Assembly: GCA_963786195.1 (NCBI GenBank)
Contig: CAWAYH010000001.1
Coordinates: forward strand, 310,001 to 374,000
Reading direction: 5' to 3'
DNA length: 64,000 nucleotides
DNA from: CAWAYH01 sp963786195
Lineage (GTDB): Bacteria; Acidobacteriota; Vicinamibacteria; Vicinamibacterales; 2-12-FULL-66-21
Notes under the pieces: model-generated
Databases searched by the model: none
The model's input: the letters and a program-made list of their open reading frames with translations, nothing else
Told to the model about the DNA's origin: nothing
Program-made: the position numbers and the translations under genes
In this document: positions 39,761 through 49,944 of the stretch, in pieces
Numbering within the stretch: position 1 is the stretch's first letter
How the letters are laid out: every line of letters begins with the position of its first letter

Positions 39761-40135
39761 CACGCCTCCGCTGAAGCTTCGGCGATGTCCGCCGTAGCCT
39801 TGGCGAAGGCGGAACTCCCCGACACGCTCTCGCGCGCCGCTTCGCCGGCGCGCTTCCGCCTACGCTAAAGCTCCGGCGAGACCTCGCCGAAGCGCCTCCG
39901 GCGCGAAGGCGGGCCGGTCGCGTGGCTCGCTCGCCGTGCTCGCTCGCGTGCTTCTGTAGTGTCGGTGTCGCCAAGGGCGATGCACCTGCCGAAAGACATC
40001 AGCCGTAAAACACAGAAACGTCTGCGCGCGCTGGCCGATCGCCGCTTTTGTCGGCGGTACCACGGCTGAGCCCGCGTCCACATTGTCGCTTTATGTGCGT
40101 CTCTGACTCAGTTTGTCGTGTGATGGCGGCCTATC
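39761..40135. repeat. Gene-poor region with nested dispersed repeats
   Basis: Contains GTCCGCCGTAGCCTTGGCG with AAGGCGGAAC (39786-39814), the word that in translation gives FAKATAD on the other strand. A diverged copy (CTTCCGCCTACGCTAAAGC, then TCCGGCGAGAC) and several GCTTCGGCG/CGCCGAAGC pairs follow. A short basic ORF at 39980-40069 (starts MHLPKDISRKTQKRLRALAD) has no visible ribosome-binding site and no clear identity. No real gene is evident. Confidence 0.55.
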
Positions 40136-40163
40136 TTGACAAAAAATGTCAGCCATGTACAAT
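40136..40163 (+). promoter_or_regulatory. Sigma-70 promoter of pilB with an overlapping TGACA-N5-TGTCA operator
   Basis: TTGACA (40136-40141), 16-nt spacer, TACAAT (40158-40163), a near-consensus promoter. The -35 hexamer is part of the palindrome TGACA-AAAAA-TGTCA (40137-40151). The same palindrome design lies before pilA (47824-47838). A regulator binding it would cover the -35. Confidence 0.65.
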
Positions 40164-40284
40164 AATCGCCTCCCCCAGCAAGGGCACTCCCTCGCCGTGA
40201 CGGGACGTCCTCGTGACCGTCCCCATCTCAGGTCTGCCGGGAGCTTTGCGCGCAGGCCGTGAGCGTCGCGACTCGAGTTGAACG

Positions 40285-42099
40285 ATGGCAGTCCGCATCG
40301 GAGATCTGCTGCTCAAAGAAAAGCGCATCTCGCCTGCCCAGTTGCAGGAAGCGCTGAACTATCAGAAGACCAACGGTGGCAAGCTTGGCTTGAATCTCGT
40401 CAAGCTGGGTTTCGTCACCGACGAAGAGATCACGTCCCTGCTCAGCAAGCAGTACGGCGTGCCGTCGATCAATCTCACCCAGTTCGAGATCGACGCGTCG
40501 GTCATCAAGCTGATTCCCGCAGAGACCGCGCAGAAGTACCAGATCGTCCCGCTGAGCCGCTCGGGCGCGACGCTGACGATCGCGATCACCGACCCCACGA
40601 ACGTGTTCGCCATGGACGACATCAAGTTCATGACGGGCTACAACGTGGAACCGGTCGTCGCGTCAGAAACGGCGGTGACCGAAGCGATCAAGCGGTACTA
40701 CCCGACGGCTGCGGCTGCGCCGGTCGCCAGGACGCCGACCATCGTCCAGAAGAAGCCGGAGAAGAGAAAGACGCCGGCGGTCGAAGCGAACCTGACGAGC
40801 GCCGCGACCCTCGACCTGGTCACCAAGGCGCTCGAAGAGACGACCGCGGCGGTCGTCGACGACGACCTCGAGCTGCTCGAAGAGCTGGAGCAAATCGATG
40901 TCGCGTCCCTCGAACGTCAGGGAGGCGAGGCGCCGGTCATCCGCCTCGTGAACCTGATGATGATGTCGGCGATTCAGAAGGGCGCGAGCGACATCCACAT
41001 CGAGCCATACGAGAAGGAGTTCCGTGTCCGGTTCCGCATCGACGGCATCCTCTACAACGTGATGGCCCCGCCGATGAAGTTCCGCGATGCGATCACGTCG
41101 CGCATCAAGATCATGGCAAAGCTCGATATCGCGGAAAAGCGGCTCCCGCAGGACGGCCGCATCAAGATCCGCTTTGCCGTCGAGGGCGCGACCAAGGAGA
41201 TCGATTTCCGCGTGTCGTGTCTCCCCACGCTGTTCGGCGAAAAGATCGTCTTGCGACTCCTCGACAAAGACAAGCTGATGCTCGACATGACCAAGCTTGG
41301 GTTCGAGACGGAGTCGCTCGCGAAGCTCGAGATAGCGATCGGAAAGCCCTGGGGCATGGTGCTCGTGACCGGTCCGACGGGCAGTGGTAAAACGAACACG
41401 CTCTACTCCTCGATCTCCCGGATCAACACGGCCGAGACGAACATCATGACGGCCGAGGATCCGGTCGAGTTCAACCTGGTCGGCGTGAACCAGGTGCAGG
41501 TCCGGGAGAACATCGGGTTGAACTTCGCGGCGGCGCTGCGCTCGTTCCTGCGGCAGGACCCGAACATCATCCTCGTCGGCGAAATCCGCGACTTCGAAAC
41601 CGCGGAGATCGCGGTCAAGGCCGCGTTGACCGGCCACCTCGTGCTCTCGACGCTGCACACGAACGACGCGCCCAGCACGATCAACCGACTGATGAACATG
41701 GGCATCGAGCCGTTCCTGGTGGCGAGCTCGGTCAACCTGATTTGCGCGCAGCGCCTCGTGCGCCGCATCTGCAGCAACTGCAAGGAAGACCATCCGACGC
41801 CGTCCCAGGCGCTCGTGGACGCCGGGTTCACGCCCGACGAATCGCAGCGCGTCGTGCCGAAGCACGGCACCGGCTGCGAGACATGCAACCAGACTGGCTA
41901 CAAGGGACGCGTCGGCCTGTACGAGGTCATGGAAATCACCGAGGAGCTGCGCGAGCTGATTCTCGTCGGCGCCTCGGGCCTCGAACTGAAGCGCAAGGCC
42001 GTCGAGGAGGGCATGATCACGCTGCGCCGGAGCGGCCTCCGGAAGGTCATGGATGGCGTGACGACGATTGAGGAAGTGGCGCGGGAGACCATGAAGTAG
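40285..42099 (+). CDS. pilB: Type IV pilus assembly ATPase PilB
   Basis: 604 residues. The N-terminal MshE/GspE-N domain begins RIGDLLLKEKRISPAQLQEA. The ATPase core has ASDIHIEPYEKEFRVRFRID, Walker A VTGPTGSGKTNTLY (Asn replaces the usual Thr after GKT), the Asp box EDPVEFNLVGVNQVQVRENI, Walker B ILVGEIRDFETAEIAVKAAL, the His box LSTLHTNDAPSTINRLMNMG, and the zinc tetracysteine CSNC/CETC. It powers pilus extension from the cytoplasmic face. pilT follows after 18 bases. Confidence 0.97.
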   Translation: MAVRIGDLLLKEKRISPAQLQEALNYQKTNGGKLGLNLVKLGFVTDEEITSLLSKQYGVPSINLTQFEIDASVIKLIPAETAQKYQIVPLSRSGATLTIAITDPTNVFAMDDIKFMTGYNVEPVVASETAVTEAIKRYYPTAAAAPVARTPTIVQKKPEKRKTPAVEANLTSAATLDLVTKALEETTAAVVDDDLELLEELEQIDVASLERQGGEAPVIRLVNLMMMSAIQKGASDIHIEPYEKEFRVRFRIDGILYNVMAPPMKFRDAITSRIKIMAKLDIAEKRLPQDGRIKIRFAVEGATKEIDFRVSCLPTLFGEKIVLRLLDKDKLMLDMTKLGFETESLAKLEIAIGKPWGMVLVTGPTGSGKTNTLYSSISRINTAETNIMTAEDPVEFNLVGVNQVQVRENIGLNFAAALRSFLRQDPNIILVGEIRDFETAEIAVKAALTGHLVLSTLHTNDAPSTINRLMNMGIEPFLVASSVNLICAQRLVRRICSNCKEDHPTPSQALVDAGFTPDESQRVVPKHGTGCETCNQTGYKGRVGLYEVMEITEELRELILVGASGLELKRKAVEEGMITLRRSGLRKVMDGVTTIEEVARETMK

Positions 42100-42117
42100 C
42101 CGAGGAGCGGGGAGCAG

Positions 42118-43239
42118 ATGGCGACACTACCGGAACTGTTGAAAACCCTGGTGGAGCTGAACGGGTCCGATCTCCACATCACCACGCAGACGCCGCCCCA
42201 GGTGCGAATCCACGGCGAGTTGCAGACCCTCGATCTCCCGGTGCTCGATGCCGCGGAGACGAAATCGCTGGCCTACAGCGTCCTCACCGACGCGCAGAAG
42301 AAACGGTTCGAAGAGACCCTCGAGCTCGACTTTTCGTTCGGGATCCGGGGCGTGGCGCGCTTCCGCTGCAACGTGTTCAACCAGCGCGGCGCCGTGGCGG
42401 CCGTCTACCGCGTGATTCCCGAGCAGATCAAGACGTTCCAGGAGCTCGGCCTGCCGGTCGTCCTTGGCAACCTCGCCGAGCGCCCGCGCGGCCTCGTGCT
42501 CGTCACGGGCCCGACGGGCAGCGGCAAGTCGACGACGCTGGCCGCCATGATCGACAAGATCAACACGGAGCGGCGGCAGCACATCATCACCGTCGAGGAT
42601 CCGATCGAATACATCCACCAGCACAAGGGCTGTCTGGTCAACCAGCGCGAGGTTCACCAGGATACGCTCGGCTTCGCGAACGCGCTCCGCGCCGCGCTCC
42701 GTGAGGATCCGGACATCGTCCTGATCGGCGAGATGCGCGACCTCGAGACGATCGAGTCGGCGCTGCGGATCGCCGAGACGGGCCACCTGACGTTCGCCAC
42801 GCTGCACACGAACTCGGCCGCCCAGACGATCAACCGAATCATCGACGTCTTCCCGGCGCACCAGCAGGGCCAGATCCGCACGCAGCTGTCGCTGGTGCTC
42901 GAGGGCATCGTGTGTCAGGCGCTGCTGCCGCGCGCCGACAAGGGCGGTCGCGTCGTCTCGCTCGAGATCATGATTCCGACGCCGGCCATCAGGAACCTGA
43001 TTCGCGACGACAAGGTCCACCAGATCTATTCGACGATGCAGGCCGGACAGGAACGGCTGGGCATGCAGACGATGAACCAGAGCCTCGCGACGCTCTACCA
43101 GAAGCGGCTGATCGCGCTCGAGACCGCGTTGAGCGCCTCGTCCTTGAAGGACGAGCTCGAACAGATGATCAGTCGCGGCACCGGCGTCGTGCCGGGTGCG
43201 GGGTTGCGCGCAGGAACGCCACGGCCGACGGCGCGATAG
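42118..43239 (+). CDS. pilT: Pilus retraction ATPase PilT
   Basis: 373 residues. ELNGSDLHITTQTPPQVRIH, Walker A VTGPTGSGKSTTLAAMIDKI, EDPIEYIHQHKGCLVNQREV, Walker B IVLIGEMRDLETIESALRIA, FATLHTNSAAQTINRIIDVF, and the PilT-specific C-terminal AIRNLIRDDKVHQIYSTMQA (AIRNLIRE-type), followed by the QTMNQSLATLYQK helix. Depolymerises the pilus for twitching. Confidence 0.97.
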   Translation: MATLPELLKTLVELNGSDLHITTQTPPQVRIHGELQTLDLPVLDAAETKSLAYSVLTDAQKKRFEETLELDFSFGIRGVARFRCNVFNQRGAVAAVYRVIPEQIKTFQELGLPVVLGNLAERPRGLVLVTGPTGSGKSTTLAAMIDKINTERRQHIITVEDPIEYIHQHKGCLVNQREVHQDTLGFANALRAALREDPDIVLIGEMRDLETIESALRIAETGHLTFATLHTNSAAQTINRIIDVFPAHQQGQIRTQLSLVLEGIVCQALLPRADKGGRVVSLEIMIPTPAIRNLIRDDKVHQIYSTMQAGQERLGMQTMNQSLATLYQKRLIALETALSASSLKDELEQMISRGTGVVPGAGLRAGTPRPTAR

Positions 43240-43281
43240 GGCAGCAGGTAGCAGAGAGCTGATTTCAAGGGGATCACGGTC

Positions 43282-44514
43282 ATGCCAACATTTGCGTATT
43301 CGGGACGCACACGAGGCGGGCAGACAGTCACGGGCGAGCGCATCGCCGACACGATGGATGCGGCGGTCGCGGCGCTGCGCCGCGAGCAGATCATGGTGAC
43401 CCGGATTGACCCGACGAAGGCGGCGGCGAAGGCCGAGCCCAAGGAGGTCAAGCCCGGGGCCCCCAAGCCGGGCAAGGGGGTGCCGTCGAAGAACCTGGCG
43501 ATCTTCACGCGCCAGTTCTCGGTCATGATCGACGCCGGGCTGCCGCTCGTCCAGTGCCTCGACATCCTGGGCAAGCAGGAGCCCCACAAGAATTTCTCGG
43601 CGGTCATCCTGAGGGTCCGGGAGGACGTCGAGGCGGGTGCGGCGCTGGCCGACAGCATGAAGAGGCACCCGAAGACGTTCGACGCGCTCTACTCGAACAT
43701 GATTGCCGCCGGCGAAGCGGGCGGTATCCTCGACACGATTCTCAAGCGTCTTGCGGTCTACATCGAGAAGAACGTCAAGCTGAAGAGCGAAGTCAAGTCG
43801 GCGATGATCTATCCGATCGCCGTCATCGTGATCGCGGCGCTCGTCGTCGGCGCGATTCTGTGGAAGGTCATCCCGACGTTCGCGTCGCTCTTTCAGGGCC
43901 TGGGCGCGCAGCTGCCGATGCCCACTCGCGTCGTGATCGCGGCGAGCGACATCGTCGTCGCCTGGGGCTGGGTCTTCCTCATCATCATCGGGATCATCGG
44001 CTATCTCATCAACCGCTACTACGCGACGCCGAACGGCCGTCATGCGCTTGACGCCCTGGCACTGAAGACGCCCATCCTCGGCAACATCCTGCGCAAGGTC
44101 GCCGTCGCGCGGTTCTGCCGCACGCTGTCCACCCTCCTGGCGTCGGGCGTTCCGATTCTGGACGGACTCGACATCACCGCGCGGACGTCGGGCAACGCGA
44201 TCATCGAAGAGGCGATTCTGAAGACGCGCACGGGCATCGAGCGCGGCGAGACGGTGTCGGGTCCGCTGCGCGAGACGCGCGTGTTCCCGTCGATGGTCGT
44301 CCAGATGATCAACGTCGGCGAGACGACCGGCGCCCTCGACACGATGCTGTCGAAAATCGCGGACTTCTACGAGGACGAAGTGGACGCGGCGGTGGCCGGC
44401 CTGCTGACGCTGCTCGAGCCGGTCATGATCGCGTTCCTCGGCGTCGTCGTCGGCGGCATCGTCATCGCGATGTACATGCCGATCTTCGACCTGATTTCGA
44501 AGTTGACCGGCTAA
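43282..44514 (+). CDS. pilC: Inner-membrane platform protein PilC
   Basis: 410 residues. Two T2SSF domains are separated by membrane helices: FTRQFSVMIDAGLPLVQCLD (first), VARFCRTLSTLLASGVPILD (second), YPIAVIVIAALVVGAILWKV and GVVVGGIVIAMYMPIFDLIS as transmembrane segments. It couples the cytoplasmic ATPases to pilin polymerisation. The start is preceded by AAGGGGATCACGGTC. Confidence 0.97.
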   Translation: MPTFAYSGRTRGGQTVTGERIADTMDAAVAALRREQIMVTRIDPTKAAAKAEPKEVKPGAPKPGKGVPSKNLAIFTRQFSVMIDAGLPLVQCLDILGKQEPHKNFSAVILRVREDVEAGAALADSMKRHPKTFDALYSNMIAAGEAGGILDTILKRLAVYIEKNVKLKSEVKSAMIYPIAVIVIAALVVGAILWKVIPTFASLFQGLGAQLPMPTRVVIAASDIVVAWGWVFLIIIGIIGYLINRYYATPNGRHALDALALKTPILGNILRKVAVARFCRTLSTLLASGVPILDGLDITARTSGNAIIEEAILKTRTGIERGETVSGPLRETRVFPSMVVQMINVGETTGALDTMLSKIADFYEDEVDAAVAGLLTLLEPVMIAFLGVVVGGIVIAMYMPIFDLISKLTG

Positions 44515-44566
44515 CGGGGTTCACGGGTTGAAGCGGTTCATCAGGTTCACGGCCCCATGAACGCTG

Positions 44567-46284
44567 ATGCACCCAGCGCTGAAAGTAATGAGCCAGACCC
44601 TCAGGCGCAGGTTGTTGTGGCTGATTGGCGGCCGTGCAGCGGTCGTGACGCTGTTGCTCGGCTCGGCGATTTTGATTCAGATCAAGTCGCCGGGGTCGTG
44701 GCCGATCGATCCGTACTTCTTCCTGATCGGGCTGACCTACGCGCTCACGGTCGTCTACATCGGCCTGCTGCGGCCGACCGAGCATCATCGGTGGATCGTC
44801 GACGTGCAACTGGCGCTGGACGCGATCATCGTGTCCGCGCTCGTGCACCTGAACGGCGGCGTCTCGAGCTATTTCTCGTCGCTCTACACGCTGCCGATCA
44901 TCGCGGCGAGCACCATTCAGTCGCGGCGGAGCGGCGTGATGGTCGGCGTCCTCAGCTCGGTGATGTACGCCGGGCTCGTGGTTGCGCAGTACACCGGCAT
45001 GCCGGCCCTGCCGTTCATGACCGAGGCCGAGTTCCTGCCGGATCGGCGGGTCGCGACGTTCATCGTCGGCATGAACATCTTCGGGTTCATGGCCGTCGCG
45101 GCGCTGAGCGGATACCTCGCGGAACGGCTCCGGCGCACGGGCGCGGAGCTGGAGCACGCGTCGAATCAGCTCGCCGACCTCCAGGCCTTCAGCGAGCACG
45201 TCATCAGCAGCCTGACGAGCGGCCTGGCGACGACAGACATGGAAGGGCGCGTGCTGACGCTTCAACATCGCGGCCGAGACGATCACCGGCGTGCCGGCGG
45301 CACGGGCCGTTCACGGCCACGCGAGCGAGGTGCTGCAGCTGCCGTCGGCGTTCAATACGTTGTTCGGGCCCCGCGAGCAGCGCGACGCGCATCCGCGGCT
45401 GCCGCGCATGGAATACCTGTTCACGTGCGCCGACGGCCGGCGGATCGAGATGGGCATCAGCACCGCCATCCTGATGACGCCGAAGGGGGAGGTCGGGTTC
45501 GTCTTCACGTTCCAGGACGTCACCGAGGCGCGGCGCCAGGAGCGCGAGGCGCGCATTCAGCAGCGTCTCGCGGCGGTCGGCGAGATGGCCGCCGGGATCG
45601 CTCACGAGATCCGGAATCCGCTGGCGTCGATGTCCGGCTCGATCCAGATCCTGCGGCAGGAGCTGCCGCTCACCGAGGAACAGTCGCAGCTCATGGACAT
45701 CGTGCTTCGCGAGTCCGAGCGGCTCAACGAAACGATTCGGAGCTTTCTGGCCTACGCGCGGCCGCAGCGAAACGCCGCCGCGAAAATCGACGTCCGCAAG
45801 GTCCTGACCGAGACGGCGGCGCTGCTGCAGAACAGCGCGGAGCTGCACGAGAAGCACGAGATCCGGCTCGACGTTCCATCGGGTCCGGTCATGCTGCCTC
45901 GCCGACGAAGCGCAGATCCGGCAGGTCGTCTGGAATCTCGCGACCAACGGGCTCCGCGCGATGCCCGAGGGCGGCGAGCTGACGCTCTCGGCCGTGGAAG
46001 ACGACCCGTCCGATCATCCGGGCTTCGTGACCCTCGCCGTCAGCGACGAGGGCGTCGGGATCGCCCCCGAGGAGCTCGACGGCATTCTGCAGCCGTTTCG
46101 CGGCGGCTTCGGCCGCGGCACCGGCCTCGGCCTTTCGATCGTGCACCGCATCGTCAGCGACTACGGCGGTGAGCTGCAGGTCTCGTCTCAGCCCGGAGAG
46201 GGCACGACGGTGACGGTGAGGCTGCCCGTGGGAGGCCAACCGCAAACGGCAGCACCGGATGCGGCGCAGGCGGGAGTGAATTGA
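44567..46284 (+). CDS. pilS: Sensor histidine kinase PilS (two surplus bases)
   Basis: An N-terminal block of about six helices (LLWLIGGRAAVVTLLLGSAI, YFFLIGLTYALTVVYIGLL and others) is followed by a PAS domain that crosses a break at 45260 (LTSGLATTDMEGRVLT, then FNIAAETITGVPAARAVHGH). HisKA reads VGEMAAGIAHEIRNPLASMS, and after a second break at 45897 the ATPase domain has LADEAQIRQVVWNLATNGLR and GRGTGLGLSIVHRIVSDYGG. The order pilS-pilR after pilBTC is the classic arrangement. Senses pilin level in the membrane in known systems. Confidence 0.93.
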
Positions 46285-46289
46285 ACAAC

Positions 46290-47757
<1,468 letters not shown>

Positions 47758-47790
47758 GTACCGAGCGCCGGGCCCCGGACGCCGAGCGCC
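47758..47790. repeat. Tandem 7-bp repeat (CCGAGCG family)
   Basis: CCGAGCG CCGGGCC CCGGACG CCGAGCG CCGAGGC, directly after the pilR stop codon. Confidence 0.75.
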
Positions 47791-47822
47791 GAGGCCCTAC
47801 CGACACTTTCCGTCAACCGTCG

Positions 47823-47851
47823 TTGACAACAATTGTCAGCGGACCGAAAAT
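47823..47851 (+). promoter_or_regulatory. TGACA-N5-TGTCA palindrome upstream of pilA (candidate PilR site), with overlapping -35/-10
   Basis: TGACAA-CAA-TTGTCA (47824-47838 within TTGACAACAATTGTCA) matches the operator at pilB. Known PilR sites in Pseudomonas contain (C/G)TGTC words. It is centred about 140 bp before the start predicted from the sigma-54-like box at 47945, a typical enhancer distance. TTGACA (47823) and GAAAAT (47846) at 17 nt could also be a weak sigma-70 promoter. Confidence 0.5.
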
Positions 47852-47944
47852 TGGCACTGTGCAGAGTGGGTGCGCCGATGCCCACACGCTCTTAACACCC
47901 TGAAATACATCGCCTTAGCGTGAACGTTGTGTGCAGGGCCGGCG

Positions 47945-47961
47945 TGGCATCGTGCGTTGCT
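47945..47961 (+). promoter_or_regulatory. Sigma-54-like promoter of pilA
   Basis: TGGCATCGTGCGTTGCT: a -24 TGGCA and a -12 TTGCT, but GG and GC are 11 nt apart instead of 10. The core GTGCGTTGC is identical to the box at 61535-61550. One surplus base, as seen so often in this contig, would explain the spacing. It predicts a leader of about 90 nt. Confidence 0.5.
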
Positions 47962-48061
47962 CAATGGCTGCCCGTCGGCCGCTGGTTACGCCCAGTCAGG
48001 ACCGACGCGGGACGTAGCCACGCGGCCAACACCCAGATCAAACATTTTGAGGAGAGAGACA

Positions 48062-48592
48062 ATGAAGGTTCGTAATCAGAAGGGTTTCACGCTCATCGAG
48101 CTGCTGATCGTCGTGGCGATCATCGGCATCATCGCGGCCATCGCGGTGCCAGGCCTGCTGCGCGCCCGCATGTCCGGTAACGAGTCGTCGGCGATCGGTT
48201 CGCTCCGCGCGGTCAACAGCGCGCAGGCGAGCTACTCGTCGGCGGCGGCCAACGGCGGCTACGCGATTCTCGCTCGCGACGCTGGCGGATGCGTGCCCCG
48301 GTTCTTCGCAGGGGTTCATCTCGCCCGACCTCGCGCTCGACCCGTCGACCAAGAGCGGCTACACGGTCACGCTGGCGGACGGCGCCGGCGCCGGCTGACG
48401 TCGCCAACGACTGCAACGACCGTCATGAGCCGCACCGCCTACTACGCGACGGCGCTCCCGGTGACGATCGGCACGACCGGCAACCGCGGGTTCGCGTCGA
48501 ACGCGGCCGGCACGATCTTCTTCAAACCGGACGGCACGCTGACGACCGAAGCCGAAATGGCGCCCGGCGGCGGCGGCACCCCGATCCAGTAA
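48062..48592 (+). CDS. pilA: Major-type pilin PilA (three surplus bases)
   Basis: Short leader MKVRNQKG, then the class III/IVa signature FTLIELLIVVAIIGIIAAIA and VPGLLRARMSGNESSAIGSL. The globular part must be read across breaks at 48272, 48390 and 48421: LATLADACPGSSQGFISPDL, ALDPSTKSGYTVTLADGAG, DVANDCN, MSRTAYYATALPVTIGTTGN and the end GTLTTEAEMAPGGGGTPIQ. Two cysteines could form a disulfide. A GAGGAG ribosome-binding site precedes the ATG and a strong terminator follows, so this is a separately terminated, probably highly expressed gene. Confidence 0.92.
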   Translation: MKVRNQKGFTLIELLIVVAIIGIIAAIAVPGLLRARMSGNESSAIGSLRAVNSAQASYSSAAANGGYAILARDAGGCVPRFFAGVHLARPRARPVDQERLHGHAGGRRRRRLTSPTTATTVMSRTAYYATALPVTIGTTGNRGFASNAAGTIFFKPDGTLTTEAEMAPGGGGTPIQ

Positions 48593-48620
48593 CGCGCTGC
48601 TGAGTGAGGGCTTACGTGAA

Positions 48621-48650
48621 GGGATGCCCGACCGTGGGCATCCCTTTTTT
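48621..48650 (+). terminator. Intrinsic terminator of pilA
   Basis: GGGATGCCC and GGGCATCCC form a 9-bp perfect stem with a GACCGT loop, followed by six T. It isolates pilA from the next pilin. Confidence 0.92.
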
Positions 48651-48675
48651 GTCGGTACGGACCGGAGGCAATGCC

Positions 48676-49241
48676 GTGCGGAAGATGTCAGGACAGCAGA
48701 ATCGCGCTCGAGGCTGAGGGGCTTCACGCTGATTGAGCTCCTGATCGTCGTCGCGATCATCGGCATCCTCGGAGCGCTCGCGGTGCCGTCGCTGCTGCGG
48801 GCGCGCATGACGGCAAACGAGGCCGCGGCGATCGGGTCGCTGCGCGCTATCAATACCGCACAGTCTGGATATTCGGCGTCGGCCGCAACGGGCGGGTACG
48901 CGTCGCTGCTGTCCGTGCTGGCGGTGCCGTGCCCGGGCGGGTCGCAAGGCTTCATTTCTCCCGACCTGGCAGCGGACCCCTCGAGGAAGAGCGGCTACAT
49001 CATCACGCTCGGTCCGGGGGCGGCGGCGCCTGGCGCGGCGGACTGCAACGGCACGGCGACGGCTCACGGGTACTACCTCACCGCGGTGCCAAACACGATC
49101 GGTATGACCGGCCACCGCGGCTTTGCGACCTCGAGCAGAAGCGTGATTTATTTCGATTCCACGGGCCTGGCCCCCACGGAGGCGTCGATGGCGCCCGGCG
49201 GCGGGGGGATGGCCATTCAGTACGACGCTCGAAGCTCGTAG
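48676..49241 (+). CDS. Second type IVa pilin-like protein
   Basis: FTLIELLIVVAIIGILGALA, VPSLLRARMTANEAAAIGSL, SQGFISPDLAADPSRKSGYI, GHRGFATSSRSVIYFDSTG and end EASMAPGGGGMAIQYDARSS: close paralogue of PilA with two cysteines in equivalent places. The open frame has no good start. The GTG at 48676, 7 nt after GGAGG and in the context ATGCCGTGCGG shared with the third pilin, is the likely start, which needs one base corrected between it and the Gly-Phe cleavage site. Confidence 0.85.
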
Positions 49242-49265
49242 CTCGTAGTCGTAGCTCGAGGTTCG
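49236..49265. repeat. Tandem 7-bp repeat (CTCGTAG family)
   Basis: CTCGAAG CTCGTAG CTCGTAG TCGTAGC TCGAGGT TCGGGCT. It begins in the last codons of the second pilin gene. Confidence 0.72.
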
Positions 49266-49397
49266 GGCTCACGCAGGTCCCCGGAGTTCACGGACCAGGG
49301 AGCCTCGAGCGCCCATCAGCCGCAAGGCAACGGCCCGAGCACGCTGTCGGATCGCGAGGGCGGCCCCACGACAACTCAGAGATGGTAAGCTGATGCC

Positions 49398-49934
49398 GTG
49401 CGGGACGCCCGCGGTTTCACCCTCATCGAGCTGCTCATCGTCGCGACGATCCTCGGGATCCTGCTGTCCGTCGCGATCGCCAACTACCGCCACGCGCGGA
49501 TGCGGGGCGACGAGGCGGCGGCGATGGCGGCGCTGACGGCCATCAACCAGGCCCAGTATTCGTTCATGCAGACCTGCGGGAACCAGCATTTCGCGCCGCA
49601 TCTGACGAGCCTCGGCAAGCCGAATCCCAACACCACGGCGCCGTTTCTCAGCCCGGACCTCACGGTGGCCGACGAGATCGTCAAGAGCGGCTATGTGATT
49701 CAGATGGCAGGCTCGGAGGAGGTCGCGACGGTCCAGACGTGCACGGGCGAAGTGCCCGTCGAGGCCTACCAGGCCACGGCGGATCCCGCCGTGCCGGGCA
49801 CGACCGGCCTGCGCTCGTTCGGCACGAACGTGGACCTCGTGATCTACGAGGATCTCCAGAAGATGGCTGGCACCATGCCTGAGCACGGGGCTCCGCGATC
49901 CGGGGCGGAAGTCCGGGCGCTGCCCGCCAAGTAA
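49398..49934 (+). CDS. Third pilin-like protein
   Basis: 178 residues from GTG. Leader MRDARG, then FTLIELLIVATILGILLSVA, IANYRHARMRGDEAAAMAAL, TAINQAQYSFMQTCGNQHFA and a C-terminal domain with GLRSFGTNVDLVIYEDLQK. Two cysteines. More diverged than the second pilin, so probably an accessory or alternative subunit. Uninterrupted frame. Confidence 0.88.
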   Translation: MRDARGFTLIELLIVATILGILLSVAIANYRHARMRGDEAAAMAALTAINQAQYSFMQTCGNQHFAPHLTSLGKPNPNTTAPFLSPDLTVADEIVKSGYVIQMAGSEEVATVQTCTGEVPVEAYQATADPAVPGTTGLRSFGTNVDLVIYEDLQKMAGTMPEHGAPRSGAEVRALPAK

Positions 49935-49944
49935 TCCTCGACGC

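Noticed and set aside
39980..40069. 29-codon basic ORF as a gene
   Set aside because: There is no ribosome-binding site, it lies in a repeat-rich spacer, and the family is not recognisable; kept only as a remark.
40164..40284. Cyclic-di-GMP (GEMM) riboswitch before pilB
   Set aside because: The 115-base leader lacks the conserved GEMM core and the paired stems in the right order.
42127..44043. 638-codon open frame on the minus strand
   Set aside because: Shadow of pilT and pilC, Arg/Asp/His-rich with no recognisable domain.
47852..47870. TTGGCACTGTGCAGAGTGG as the pilA sigma-54 promoter
   Set aside because: The -24 half is good, but there is no GC at the required -12 distance; the box at 47945 is better.
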